In this document: positions 23,656 through 32,231 of the stretch, one piece after another
Position numbering within the stretch: position 1 is the first letter of the stretch
How the letters are laid out: each line of letters starts with the position of its first letter
Origin: Zobellia roscoffensis
GTDB taxonomy: Bacteria > Bacteroidota > Bacteroidia > Flavobacteriales > Flavobacteriaceae
NCBI RefSeq assembly: GCF_015330165.1
Contig: NZ_JADDXT010000002.1
Coordinates: 4,549,933 to 4,613,932, forward strand
Reading direction: 5' to 3'
Length of the DNA stretch: 64,000 bases
The notes under the pieces: generated by a model
Database searches by the model: none
What the model saw: the letters and a program-made list of their open reading frames with translations, nothing else
Told to the model about the DNA's origin: nothing
Position numbers and translations under genes: made by a program

Positions 23656-26256
23656 ATGAACTTTAATAATTATACTACAAAATCACAAGAGGCTATTCAG
23701 CAAGCCCAGCAGATTGCGCAGGGTTTTGGCCATCAGCAGATAGAGAACGAACATTTGTTCAAAGCAATCTGGGAGGTTGACGAAAACGTTCTGCCTTTTA
23801 TTCTGAAAAAATTGAATATAAACGTTGCTTTGCTTCAGCAAATTTTAGAAAAAGAACTAGAAAGCTTTCCCAAAGTTTCTGGAGGGGATATTATGATATC
23901 CAGAGAAGCAGGAAAAACACTGAACGAGGCAAGTTCCATTGCTAAAAAAATGGAGGATGAATATGTTTCCATAGAGCATCTTTTGCTGGCCATTTTAAAA
24001 TCTAGCAGTAAAATTGCCCAGATTTTAAAGGATCAAGGCGCTACCGAAAAAGACTTAAAAGCAGCTATAGGTGAACTTCGCAAAGGCGGTAAAGTAACCT
24101 CACAGAGTGCTGAAGACACTTATAATTCGCTTGACAAATATGCCCTTAACCTAAATCAGTTGGCAGATAACGGCAAGTTAGACCCGGTCATTGGGCGTGA
24201 CGAGGAAATTCGTCGTATTCTTCAAATTTTATCCCGAAGAACCAAAAACAACCCTATGTTGGTTGGTGAGCCAGGTACAGGAAAAACGGCTATTGCAGAA
24301 GGTCTTGCACACCGGATTATCCAAGGAGATGTACCAGAAAACCTAAAGGATAAAGTCATTTATTCATTGGATATGGGTGCACTTATTGCAGGTGCTAAAT
24401 ATAAAGGTGAGTTTGAAGAAAGACTAAAATCTGTCATTAAAGAAGTAACATCTTCAGATGGTGATATTGTTTTATTCATTGATGAGATACATACCCTAGT
24501 TGGTGCAGGCGGCGGCCAAGGCGCAATGGACGCGGCCAATATTTTAAAGCCCGCATTGGCCCGTGGTGAACTCAGAGCCATTGGTGCAACCACATTAGAT
24601 GAATACCAAAAGTATTTTGAAAAAGATAAAGCACTTGAAAGGCGTTTCCAAAAAGTAATAGTAAACGAGCCTGATACAGAAAGTGCCATTTCAATTCTTA
24701 GAGGTATAAAAGAAAAGTATGAGGCACATCATAAAGTCCGGATTAAGGATGAAGCAGTAATTGCTGCTGTTGAGCTATCTCAACGCTATATTACCAATCG
24801 GTTTTTACCAGATAAGGCTATTGATTTAATAGACGAGGCCGCATCAAAGCTCAGGATGGAAATTAACTCTAAACCGGAAGAATTAGATGTTCTTGACCGT
24901 AAGATTATGCAGCTCGAAATTGAAATTGAAGCAATAAAACGAGAAAACGACAAGGCCAAACTCAAGTTGCTGAATGTTGACTTAGCAAACCTTAAAGAAG
25001 ACCGTAATGAAATCTTTGCGAAATGGGAAAGTGAAAAGTCCGTTGTTGATGAAATTCAAAAAACGAAGCAAGACATTGAAGAGTTTAAAAACGAAGCTGA
25101 ACGTGCTGAACGTAATGGAGATTATGGTAAAGTAGCCGAACTTCGTTATGGCAAAATCAAAGAGGCACAAGAAAAACTTCAAGACCTTCAAAAGGTATTG
25201 GACGAGCAGCAATTGGGCGATACGCTGATTAAAGAAGAGGTTACCAACGAAGACATTGCGGAGGTTGTAGCAAAGTGGACAGGAATACCTGTGACCAAAA
25301 TGTTGCAGAGCGAGCGTGAAAAACTTTTAAAATTAGAAAATGTCCTCCACAAAAGGGTGATTGGTCAAAACGAAGCCATTGAAGCTGTTTCGGATGCCAT
25401 TAGAAGAAGTCGCGCTGGGCTGCAGGATGCAAATAGACCTATTGGTTCATTCTTGTTTTTAGGTACTACAGGTGTCGGTAAAACGGAGTTGGCAAAAACT
25501 CTAGCTTCATATTTATTTGATGATGAAAACGCAATGACCCGCATTGATATGAGCGAATACCAAGAACGACATTCAGTAAGCAGATTGGTTGGAGCTCCTC
25601 CAGGATATGTAGGCTATGATGAAGGTGGCCAATTGACGGAAGCAGTTCGTAGAAGGCCATATTCCGTGGTACTGCTTGATGAAATCGAGAAAGCACATCC
25701 GGATACTTTTAATATTTTATTGCAAGTGTTGGATGAAGGAAGGTTGACGGATAATAAAGGTAGGGTTGCTGATTTTAAGAACACCATTATCATTATGACC
25801 AGCAATATGGGTAGCTCTATTATTCAAGAGAAATTTGAAAATAGCAAAGACCCTTATAGTGCAACAGAAGCCGCACGTGTTGAAATTTTAGGCTTGCTAC
25901 GTAAAACAATACGACCTGAATTTCTAAATCGTATTGATGATATTATCATGTTTACACCGCTTAGCCGGGAGGATATTACTAAAATTGTTAGACTTCAATT
26001 AGATAGTTTGAAGAAGAACATTGCTAAGCAACATATAACGATTGACGCTACGGACGAGGCCATAAATTATTTAGCAAATAAAGGATATGACCCACAATAC
26101 GGAGCTCGACCAATAAAAAGGGTCATTCAGAAAGATGTTTTGAACAATCTCTCCAAAGAACTCTTGAGTGGCAACATAAAAGCGGATAGTATTGTGTTGA
26201 TTGATTCATTTGATGATGCACTTGTATTTAGAAATCAAGATGAATTAGTGGAATAA
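23656..26256 (+). CDS. clpB: ATP-dependent disaggregase ClpB
   Basis: ClpB (Hsp104) is a hexameric AAA+ chaperone that, with DnaK, pulls proteins out of aggregates. Full-length at 866 residues. It has an N-terminal Clp repeat domain (about 1-150), AAA1 with Walker A G204-x4-GKT, and the ClpB-specific coiled-coil middle domain (about 405-525, Lys/Glu-rich). AAA2 has Walker A GTTGVGKT from 603 and the pore loop near GAPPGYVGYDEGG, and the D2 small domain ends the protein. No CIRCE element was seen upstream. A strong terminator follows. Confidence 0.98.
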   Translation: MNFNNYTTKSQEAIQQAQQIAQGFGHQQIENEHLFKAIWEVDENVLPFILKKLNINVALLQQILEKELESFPKVSGGDIMISREAGKTLNEASSIAKKMEDEYVSIEHLLLAILKSSSKIAQILKDQGATEKDLKAAIGELRKGGKVTSQSAEDTYNSLDKYALNLNQLADNGKLDPVIGRDEEIRRILQILSRRTKNNPMLVGEPGTGKTAIAEGLAHRIIQGDVPENLKDKVIYSLDMGALIAGAKYKGEFEERLKSVIKEVTSSDGDIVLFIDEIHTLVGAGGGQGAMDAANILKPALARGELRAIGATTLDEYQKYFEKDKALERRFQKVIVNEPDTESAISILRGIKEKYEAHHKVRIKDEAVIAAVELSQRYITNRFLPDKAIDLIDEAASKLRMEINSKPEELDVLDRKIMQLEIEIEAIKRENDKAKLKLLNVDLANLKEDRNEIFAKWESEKSVVDEIQKTKQDIEEFKNEAERAERNGDYGKVAELRYGKIKEAQEKLQDLQKVLDEQQLGDTLIKEEVTNEDIAEVVAKWTGIPVTKMLQSEREKLLKLENVLHKRVIGQNEAIEAVSDAIRRSRAGLQDANRPIGSFLFLGTTGVGKTELAKTLASYLFDDENAMTRIDMSEYQERHSVSRLVGAPPGYVGYDEGGQLTEAVRRRPYSVVLLDEIEKAHPDTFNILLQVLDEGRLTDNKGRVADFKNTIIIMTSNMGSSIIQEKFENSKDPYSATEAARVEILGLLRKTIRPEFLNRIDDIIMFTPLSREDITKIVRLQLDSLKKNIAKQHITIDATDEAINYLANKGYDPQYGARPIKRVIQKDVLNNLSKELLSGNIKADSIVLIDSFDDALVFRNQDELVE

Positions 26257-26286
26257 TCCTATAATTTTCAAAAAAAATGTCGCAAG

Positions 26287-26319
26287 AAAAAGCATCCCTC
26301 AAAAGGGATGCTTTTTTTT
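26287..26319 (+). terminator. clpB terminator
   Basis: Perfect 12-bp stem AAAAAGCATCCC / GGGATGCTTTTT with a 6-nt loop and a T-run. Confidence 0.92.
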
Positions 26320-26324
26320 AAAAG

Positions 26325-26344
26325 TATATACCATGCAGTATATA
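26325..26344. promoter_or_regulatory. Candidate TetR operator
   Basis: TATATAC-CATGCA-GTATATA is a perfect 7-bp inverted repeat with a 6-bp spacer. It lies 31 bp before the tetR ATG, just upstream of a -7-like element (TATCTTCG, 26352-26359). Size and position fit autoregulation by the downstream repressor. Confidence 0.5.
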
Positions 26345-26375
26345 ATTTTTTTATCTTCGTGTAAAACTGCACCAC

Positions 26376-26972
26376 ATGTCTACCAAAGCCGAAAGAACCA
26401 CTGCCTTTATAATTGAAACTGTTGCCTCTGTTTTTAACAAACATGGTTACATAGGTACAAGTATGAGCGACCTAACCGAGGCCACTGGACTTACAAAAGG
26501 TGCTATTTATGGTAATTTTGAAAATAAGGAAGCCTTGGCATTATCGGCCTATCAATACAACAGTAACCTTCTTTTATCAAAAGTAGATGAAGTTTTGGCC
26601 GAGAAAAGCAATGCCTTGGACAAGATTTTTAACCTCACCGATTTTTATCGTAATTATGATTCGTTCACTTTGAGCATGGGCGGGTGTCCTATTTTAAATA
26701 CAGGTGTAGATGCCCAACATAATAACAGGCTTCTGGTAGCAGCCAACAAAGAAGCCATACGAGAAATGGAAGGCAAAATTGCGCTCGTTCTTGAAAATGG
26801 CGTTAAGAACGATGAAATTAAACTGCCGGTTACACCTTCACAATTTGCGAAGCAACTTTTTACTATGACCCAAGGTGCAATTGCTATGGCAACTATGACC
26901 AGTGACAAAAAATACCTCACGAATACTATCGCTTACCTAGAGGTTTTAATAAAGAAAGAGCTTAAAAAGTAA
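26376..26972 (+). CDS. TetR-family transcriptional regulator
   Basis: A 198-residue repressor-like protein. The N-terminal TetR helix-turn-helix covers about 8-60 (VFNKHGYIGTSMSDLTEATGLTKGAIYGNFENKEAL). The C-terminal ligand-binding domain has the CPILNTGVDA segment, seen in a TetR subgroup with a Cys-containing C-terminal domain. Ligand and targets are unknown; no efflux pump or enzyme gene is adjacent. A palindrome just upstream is a good candidate self-operator. Confidence 0.92.
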   Translation: MSTKAERTTAFIIETVASVFNKHGYIGTSMSDLTEATGLTKGAIYGNFENKEALALSAYQYNSNLLLSKVDEVLAEKSNALDKIFNLTDFYRNYDSFTLSMGGCPILNTGVDAQHNNRLLVAANKEAIREMEGKIALVLENGVKNDEIKLPVTPSQFAKQLFTMTQGAIAMATMTSDKKYLTNTIAYLEVLIKKELKK

Positions 26973-27015
26973 ATTACAGCTTATAAAACTATAATTTTTT
27001 GTTTAGAACATCTCC

Positions 27016-27432
27016 TCAAGGGTAACCAATAAATTTGGAGATTTTCGGATTTTCAAGTGTTGTTTTCACTACTATTGTATCTCCTATCTTTGCCAAAAGA
27101 TAGCTGTCATTGATTCTAAAATCTGATGAGTATTCCTTACCTTCAACTATATAATTGCAAACCCCAATTTGGTAGTAATATCCTCTTCCCCAATGTTTCA
27201 TATTCTCTTGGGTTACAGCTGCATTCACATAGATAACTGTTTTACCTAAAAACTTAAATTCATCAGTCCACCATAAATAAGCTCCTAGAAAAGTAAATGT
27301 CAAAAAAAATATAGACACAAAAAAAAGTAATATGTTTTTGCGAGACTCAATATTTTTTGAACGTAAATAGCGAGTTCTCCATTGAGAGTAGTTTTTACTT
27401 TTATTATTCATCCAATCAACTTCCTCATCCAA
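27016..27432 (-). CDS. Small unknown membrane protein
   Basis: Not recognised. It has 138 residues, one membrane helix at about 33-53 (KNILLFFVSIFFLTFTFLGAYLWW), and a C-terminal extracytoplasmic beta-rich domain (about 62-138), reminiscent in pattern of small DUF3592-like domains (VCNYIVEGKEYSSDF). It begins 12 bp after the stop of the PorP/SprF-family gene on the same strand, so the two probably share a transcript and may act together. Confidence 0.7.
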   Translation of the reverse strand: MDEEVDWMNNKSKNYSQWRTRYLRSKNIESRKNILLFFVSIFFLTFTFLGAYLWWTDEFKFLGKTVIYVNAAVTQENMKHWGRGYYYQIGVCNYIVEGKEYSSDFRINDSYLLAKIGDTIVVKTTLENPKISKFIGYP

Positions 27433-27444
27433 GACTTCTGACTC

Positions 27445-29208
27445 TTATTTCCCTACTACTCTAAAAATCCAAGTATTACCAGAAAACTTACCGTCAAAAT
27501 TACCATCTCTGGCTTGTCTTGCCTGACCCATAGTATCAAAACGATTCAGATACACATAGTTAAATTTATTTTTGCTACGCACAAATGATTTAGGTTGAAG
27601 TCCCTTTCTCTTTAAATCAGCCATAAAGGCATCAAAGTACTTTTTAGTACCAAATACATTTGCTATCAAATAATAGCCCGGCTCTAAACCGTCCTCGGTT
27701 TTAACCTCTTCGTATTTTTCTCCTTTTCTAGGCGTAACTACTTCTTCTTTCTGCGCCAGCTTAGCTTCTTGAGCAGCTTTCTCTCCTTCTATTTTTTCTT
27801 GACGAGCTTTTTCTTGCGCAATCTTTGCCGCTTCAGCCTCAGCTTTCCGCTTATCTCTTTCTGTATTTTCAGCTAATTCCAAAGCTTCCTGTTGCTTAGC
27901 ATTTTGAATTGAATCCAATTTTCTTTTTTGCTCTTCTTGCTCTTCTTGCTCAGCTATGGCAAGCTCCTCACCTTTCTGCTTTTGCGCTTCTTTTTCAGCA
28001 GCGTTGGCAAGAGCCTCTTCTTCTTTTATCTGATTTTGCGCTTCCTTTTCAAGACGCTTCTCTTCTTTCCTTAAAACCAAAGTTTCCTGTTTCTGTACTT
28101 TAGCTATAGAATCTTGAGCCCTTTTTTCCAACTTGCGGCGCTCTTTTTCTTCTTTCTTAACAAGCTTTTCTTCTGATTTGGATTCTTGGGCCAATTCCTC
28201 TGCTTTTTTTAACTCTTCCGTTATAGCCTCAGCAATCGCTTGGGACTCTATCTGGTCCAGTTCATTTTCTTCCGGAGAAATATAACCTACTATTTTATGA
28301 CGCTCTTCTGGTTTGCCAAAAAAGTACGCGGCCATCAACTCAAAAGAAGATTCTCTACTAACTGACGAATCCGCTCCAAACTCAATCAATGCACCTATTG
28401 ATACATGATTAAAAAATGTTCCTCCAACACCTACGCCATAGCCATAGAAATTATTATATCCCAATTGCCCCCAATACTTGTTCGTATTTAGAAGTGCATT
28501 GAATCCTATTTGATTGGCTTCACCCGGAATAGTTCGCAAATACATAGATGGCCGCACAAAAGCATTGACCGCAGCACCAAGGGTTACGGGAAAATCATAA
28601 GAAACTAAGCCCATATAAACTTTATCCTCCTTTTCCGTATTAACCTCACTCTCGGTAAAGTTATAATCAAATAAATTTTCAGAAGCAAAACCCAGCGTAA
28701 GCCTTTCTACACTAAGACTAACACCTGGCGCCATTTGCAAAATAAAATCATCAGTGGGAGTAGATTGTAATAATGGAAAATCAGGATTAACTGTAAAACG
28801 GTCATCAGCTAAAGACTGCTTAAAGCCAAATACATTTGCTCCTACAGATAATTTTACGCTTTCATTCAAGTCAAAACTATATGCATAATTAACAACTCCT
28901 CCCGTGTCAAAATAGATTCCCGTGTTTTGCTGAAAAAAAGCTATACCAACGGCAGATTTATTATTTAATTTTCTCGTATAATTTAAAAACTGGGTTGTAG
29001 GATTAGCATCTATAGCTTGCCACTGCCAGCGTACCCAATACGCCAAAGAATTAGCATTGTTTCTATCTACTGAAAAAGCAGGATTAAACAAACTAGCATT
29101 GTACGTCGTTAAGTTATGTTGCCTTAAATCAGCAGGTAAACGCGACTCTTGACTCCGCAGAACCAAAACAAACAATAAAAGAAATAAAGTGAATATAGTT
29201 TTGCGCAT
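27445..29208 (-). CDS. PorP/SprF-family T9SS protein with coiled-coil and SPOR-like C-terminus
   Basis: A 587-residue protein, about twice the usual PorP/SprF length. A signal peptide ends near LVLRS with Gln at +1. Residues about 25-300 form an outer-membrane beta-barrel of the PorP/SprF family (RQHNLTTYNASLFNPAFS start; HVSIGALIEFGADS end). A long charged Glu/Lys/Ala-rich coiled segment runs from about 315 to 505. The last ~75 residues look SPOR-like (YYLIANVFGTKKYFDAFMAD). Such proteins sit with PorK/L/N/E around the type IX translocon or anchor type B cargo. The PG-binding-like tail suggests a link to the cell wall. Confidence 0.85.
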   Translation of the reverse strand: MRKTIFTLFLLLFVLVLRSQESRLPADLRQHNLTTYNASLFNPAFSVDRNNANSLAYWVRWQWQAIDANPTTQFLNYTRKLNNKSAVGIAFFQQNTGIYFDTGGVVNYAYSFDLNESVKLSVGANVFGFKQSLADDRFTVNPDFPLLQSTPTDDFILQMAPGVSLSVERLTLGFASENLFDYNFTESEVNTEKEDKVYMGLVSYDFPVTLGAAVNAFVRPSMYLRTIPGEANQIGFNALLNTNKYWGQLGYNNFYGYGVGVGGTFFNHVSIGALIEFGADSSVSRESSFELMAAYFFGKPEERHKIVGYISPEENELDQIESQAIAEAITEELKKAEELAQESKSEEKLVKKEEKERRKLEKRAQDSIAKVQKQETLVLRKEEKRLEKEAQNQIKEEEALANAAEKEAQKQKGEELAIAEQEEQEEQKRKLDSIQNAKQQEALELAENTERDKRKAEAEAAKIAQEKARQEKIEGEKAAQEAKLAQKEEVVTPRKGEKYEEVKTEDGLEPGYYLIANVFGTKKYFDAFMADLKRKGLQPKSFVRSKNKFNYVYLNRFDTMGQARQARDGNFDGKFSGNTWIFRVVGK

Positions 29209-29307
29209 GATTACAAAAAAACAAAAAGCAGTATTGATACATACTTTTTTTGTCTAAATTTAGTTAACAATTATGCAAGAGTTTTCAACCAAAAACTATT
29301 ACCTAAT

Positions 29308-29865
29308 ATGCAACGGATCAAATCCTTTTATATTATTCTGCTTACCGCCTTAATTTTTGTTAGTTGTAAAGACGATCAAAAGGCTAACCAAAACAACAAC
29401 CAAGGTGTAGTTTCTACCTTCTATTTTATTCGTCATGCGGAGAAAGACCGTTCTGATTCAGAAAATACGGATCCAGAACTAAATCAACGTGGTTTAGGCA
29501 GGGCTATGCATTGGGCCGAAATTCTTAAAGACGTAGAGCTAGACGTTATTTATACAACGGATTATCAACGAACCTCTATGACCGCTGCTCCTACGGCAGT
29601 CAAACAAGAACTTGACGTTAAGTATTACGAGCCACAAAACGTAAACATAGAACAGTTTAAAGCTGATAACTTAGGTAAAAACGTTCTTGTGGTGGGCCAT
29701 AGCAACACGACACCTGACTTCGTAAATAAAATGATAAATATTGATTTGTACTACGAGATGGAAGACAATGACAATGGAAGCCTTTTTGTTGTGCAACTCA
29801 TTAACGGACAAGCAACTTCACAACGTCTTCACATTAACTGTAACTGCCCAAAAGAACGAAAATAG
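29308..29865 (+). CDS. Histidine phosphatase family lipoprotein
   Basis: A 185-residue branch-1 histidine phosphatase (phosphoglycerate mutase-like). The catalytic RHAEK motif is in FYFIRHAEKDRSD, with a second active-site His in VVGHSNTTP. It has a lipoprotein signal (lipobox FVSC) followed by Lys-Asp-Asp-Gln. That sequence matches the K-(D/E)2-type lipoprotein export signal described for Bacteroidota surface lipoproteins, so surface exposure is possible. Substrate unknown. Confidence 0.88.
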   Translation: MQRIKSFYIILLTALIFVSCKDDQKANQNNNQGVVSTFYFIRHAEKDRSDSENTDPELNQRGLGRAMHWAEILKDVELDVIYTTDYQRTSMTAAPTAVKQELDVKYYEPQNVNIEQFKADNLGKNVLVVGHSNTTPDFVNKMINIDLYYEMEDNDNGSLFVVQLINGQATSQRLHINCNCPKERK

Positions 29866-29962
29866 AGCTTCTAGCAGATTAAAATGAAGCGGTATCGGTT
29901 TTAAATCTACTCTTATCACTTTTCTATGGCCTTGAATTAGCTAATAATTTGGGGAACTTCAC

Positions 29963-29970
29963 TATTTTTG
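29963..29970 (+). promoter_or_regulatory. -7 element of smpB (TATTTTTG), start codon 4 bp downstream
   Basis: Exact TAnnTTTG match ending at 29970, with the ATG at 29975. Transcription would start at or next to the A of the ATG, so the mRNA may be leaderless. Confidence 0.55.
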
Positions 29971-29974
29971 TGTC

Positions 29975-30439
29975 ATGGTTCAAAAGAACATCAACATAAA
30001 AAACAAAAAAGCCAAATTTGAATATGAGTTCATAGATACCTATGTAACTGGTATTGTTTTGGCCGGGACTGAAATAAAATCCGTTCGAGAAGGCAAAGCT
30101 TCAATAACTCAAAGTTTTTGTGAGTTTAATGAGCGCGGAGAGCTTTTTGTAATTAACATGCAAATTGATGAATATTCGCACGCCTCCCACTTTAATCACA
30201 AACCCAAAGCAGAACGCAAGTTGCTCATGAATAAACGCGAGCTTATTAAATTGCGAAAAGAAGTAACTACTTCTGGCTTTACTATTGTACCAATTAATCT
30301 ATTTATTAATGATAGAGGACTAGCTAAACTAAAAATTGCTTTAGCCAAAGGTAAAAAGCTGTACGACAAGCGCGAAACCTTAAAAGACCGCGATAATAAA
30401 CGTGATCTTTCAAGAATTAAGAAAAGCTTCAATAACTAA
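29975..30439 (+). CDS. smpB: SsrA-binding protein SmpB
   Basis: SmpB binds tmRNA and brings it to stalled ribosomes for trans-translation. The 154-residue protein is standard length. Family landmarks are ATG-proximal NKKAKFEYEF, VLAGTEIKSVREGKASI, the HKPKAERKLL segment and the basic C-terminal tail (KRETLKDRDNKRDLSR). The ssrA gene is not in the window. The predicted -7 element is only 4 bp before the start. Confidence 0.97.
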   Translation: MVQKNINIKNKKAKFEYEFIDTYVTGIVLAGTEIKSVREGKASITQSFCEFNERGELFVINMQIDEYSHASHFNHKPKAERKLLMNKRELIKLRKEVTTSGFTIVPINLFINDRGLAKLKIALAKGKKLYDKRETLKDRDNKRDLSRIKKSFNN

Positions 30440-30449
30440 GATTGATGCT

Positions 30450-31133
30450 CTAATTCTTATTCTCCAAAAGCGGCACAAAACGGAAAGAACCGTATTCTTT
30501 TTTTTCGAACTCTTTTTCAGATTTACGAACAAACAAAGTCATAATCTGGTCATCAGTTCCAACAGGTATAACCAATCTACCTCCGATTTTCAATTGACTC
30601 ATGAGTGCCCTTGGCACTTCTGGAGCACCCGCGGTTACAATAATTCCATCATAAGGCGCTTGTTCGGGAAGACCTTTATAACCATCTCCAAAAATTAATT
30701 TTTTAGGACGATACCCCATTTTTCTAAAGAAAATTTTTGTCTTTTTAAAAAGCTCCAATTGCCGCTCAATAGTATGAACTTTTGCTCTTAAAAGTAATAA
30801 CACAGCAGTTTGATATCCACTACCTGTTCCTATTTCTAAAATATTATCATTAGGCTTTACCTCCAATAATTGAGATTGAAAAGCAACCGTATAAGGTTGA
30901 GAAATAGTTTGGTCCGCAGCTATAGGAAAAGCCTTGTCTTGATAGGCATGACCCTCAAAACTACTATCCATAAATAAATGCCTGGGTATAGTGCGTATAG
31001 CTTCTAATACATTTTTATCAGTAATGCCTTTAGCGACCAATACTTCGGCCAGCTTATTACGCATTCCCCTATGTTTTAAAGTATCTCTCAACGGTTTGGT
31101 TTTGGAACGTAAAGTTAACTTGTAAAATTTCAA
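30450..31133 (-). CDS. pcm: Protein-L-isoaspartate O-methyltransferase
   Basis: Pcm uses S-adenosylmethionine to methylate isoaspartyl residues and start their repair. The 227-residue protein has the IPRHLFMDSSFEGHAYQDKA substrate region, the TISQPYTVA segment and SAM motif I LEIGTGSGYQTAVL. The conserved VTAGAPEVPRALMSQL is followed by GGRLVIPVG. The start is uncertain over the first ~20 residues, but the chosen Met leaves the family N-terminal helix intact. It converges on smpB and is divergent from the Gfo/Idh gene. Confidence 0.94.
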   Translation of the reverse strand: MKFYKLTLRSKTKPLRDTLKHRGMRNKLAEVLVAKGITDKNVLEAIRTIPRHLFMDSSFEGHAYQDKAFPIAADQTISQPYTVAFQSQLLEVKPNDNILEIGTGSGYQTAVLLLLRAKVHTIERQLELFKKTKIFFRKMGYRPKKLIFGDGYKGLPEQAPYDGIIVTAGAPEVPRALMSQLKIGGRLVIPVGTDDQIMTLFVRKSEKEFEKKEYGSFRFVPLLENKN

Positions 31134-31228
31134 CTCACAAGTCTAGCGACTAAATGTCAGCCTACATTTTTTAAATTATCAAAACCTGAATCTTCTCGCT
31201 TCAAACCCGAAAACTGAGAAACTATCCC

Positions 31229-31236
31229 TATTTTTG
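31229..31236 (+). promoter_or_regulatory. -7 promoter element TATTTTTG
   Basis: Exact TAnnTTTG match 16 bp before the ATG at 31253, the first gene of a plus-strand run. Confidence 0.5.
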
Positions 31237-31252
31237 ATACAAATTGAAATTT

Positions 31253-32212
31253 ATGCTTAGAGTTGGCGTATTAGGCGCAGGTCATTTAGGAAAAATACAC
31301 TTACGTTTGCTGAACGAATCGAAAAAATACAAGTTAGTCGGTTTTTATGATGCAGATGCAATTAACGGAAAAAAAGTAGCGGACGAATTTGGATACCAAT
31401 ACTTTGATAATATCAATAAACTTATAGAAGCGGTAGATGTAGTAGATATTGTCACCCCTACTCTTTCTCATTTTGATTGCGCCAAGAAGGCAATAGAAAA
31501 AGGGAAACATATCTTCATAGAAAAGCCCATAACAAATACGTACGAAGAAGCGGCACAGCTTTTGGAACTAGAAAAAAAGTATAACGTTAAAGGGCAAGTT
31601 GGACATGTGGAGCGTTTTAACCCTGCTTTTTCTGCTGTAAAACACCAAATCAATACGCCCATGTTCATAGAGAGTCACCGGTTGGCAGAATTCAACCCTC
31701 GCGGTACCGATGTGCCCGTGGTTTTAGACCTAATGATTCACGACATAGACGCGATACTTAGCGTGGTAAATTCTGAAGTAAAACAGATTAATGCCAGTGG
31801 AGTTTCGGTCATAAGCAAGTCGCCGGACATTGCCAATGCACGGATTGAGTTTGAAAATGGCTGTGTAGCCAACTTAACGGCTAGTAGAATTTCTTTGAAA
31901 AATATGCGCAAATCACGTTTTTTTCAGAAAGATGCTTATATCTCTGTAGACTTTTTAGAGAAAAAAGTAGAGGTAGTCAAAATGCAAGACGCACCTGAAA
32001 AAGTGGGCGATTTTGACATGGTACTTCAAAATGCGGAAGGAGAGAAAAAACAAATCTATTTTGAGAATCCTGAAGTTGGTTCAAACAATGCTATTCTTGA
32101 TGAACTTGAAAGTTTTGCAGATGCTATTGCAAATGACAGCACACCCATTGTAAGCTTAAAACAAGGTACGCAAGCCCTCAAAGTAGCCTTACAGATTATA
32201 GCTTCTTTTTAG
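31253..32212 (+). CDS. Gfo/Idh/MocA-family oxidoreductase
   Basis: A 319-residue NAD(P)-dependent oxidoreductase. An N-terminal Rossmann domain (GVLGAGHLGKIHLRLL) carries the conserved IEKPIT motif (EKP). The C-terminal alpha/beta domain has the HVERFNPAF and DLMIHDIDAIL segments typical of the family's substrate site. The ATG at 31253 is preferred over an in-frame TTG 9 bp upstream, because the family's N-terminus starts right at MLRVGVLG. Substrate unknown (sugar or related polyol). It heads a plus-strand run to gntK. Confidence 0.92.
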   Translation: MLRVGVLGAGHLGKIHLRLLNESKKYKLVGFYDADAINGKKVADEFGYQYFDNINKLIEAVDVVDIVTPTLSHFDCAKKAIEKGKHIFIEKPITNTYEEAAQLLELEKKYNVKGQVGHVERFNPAFSAVKHQINTPMFIESHRLAEFNPRGTDVPVVLDLMIHDIDAILSVVNSEVKQINASGVSVISKSPDIANARIEFENGCVANLTASRISLKNMRKSRFFQKDAYISVDFLEKKVEVVKMQDAPEKVGDFDMVLQNAEGEKKQIYFENPEVGSNNAILDELESFADAIANDSTPIVSLKQGTQALKVALQIIASF

Positions 32213-32231
32213 AAATATTAAAATAACACGT

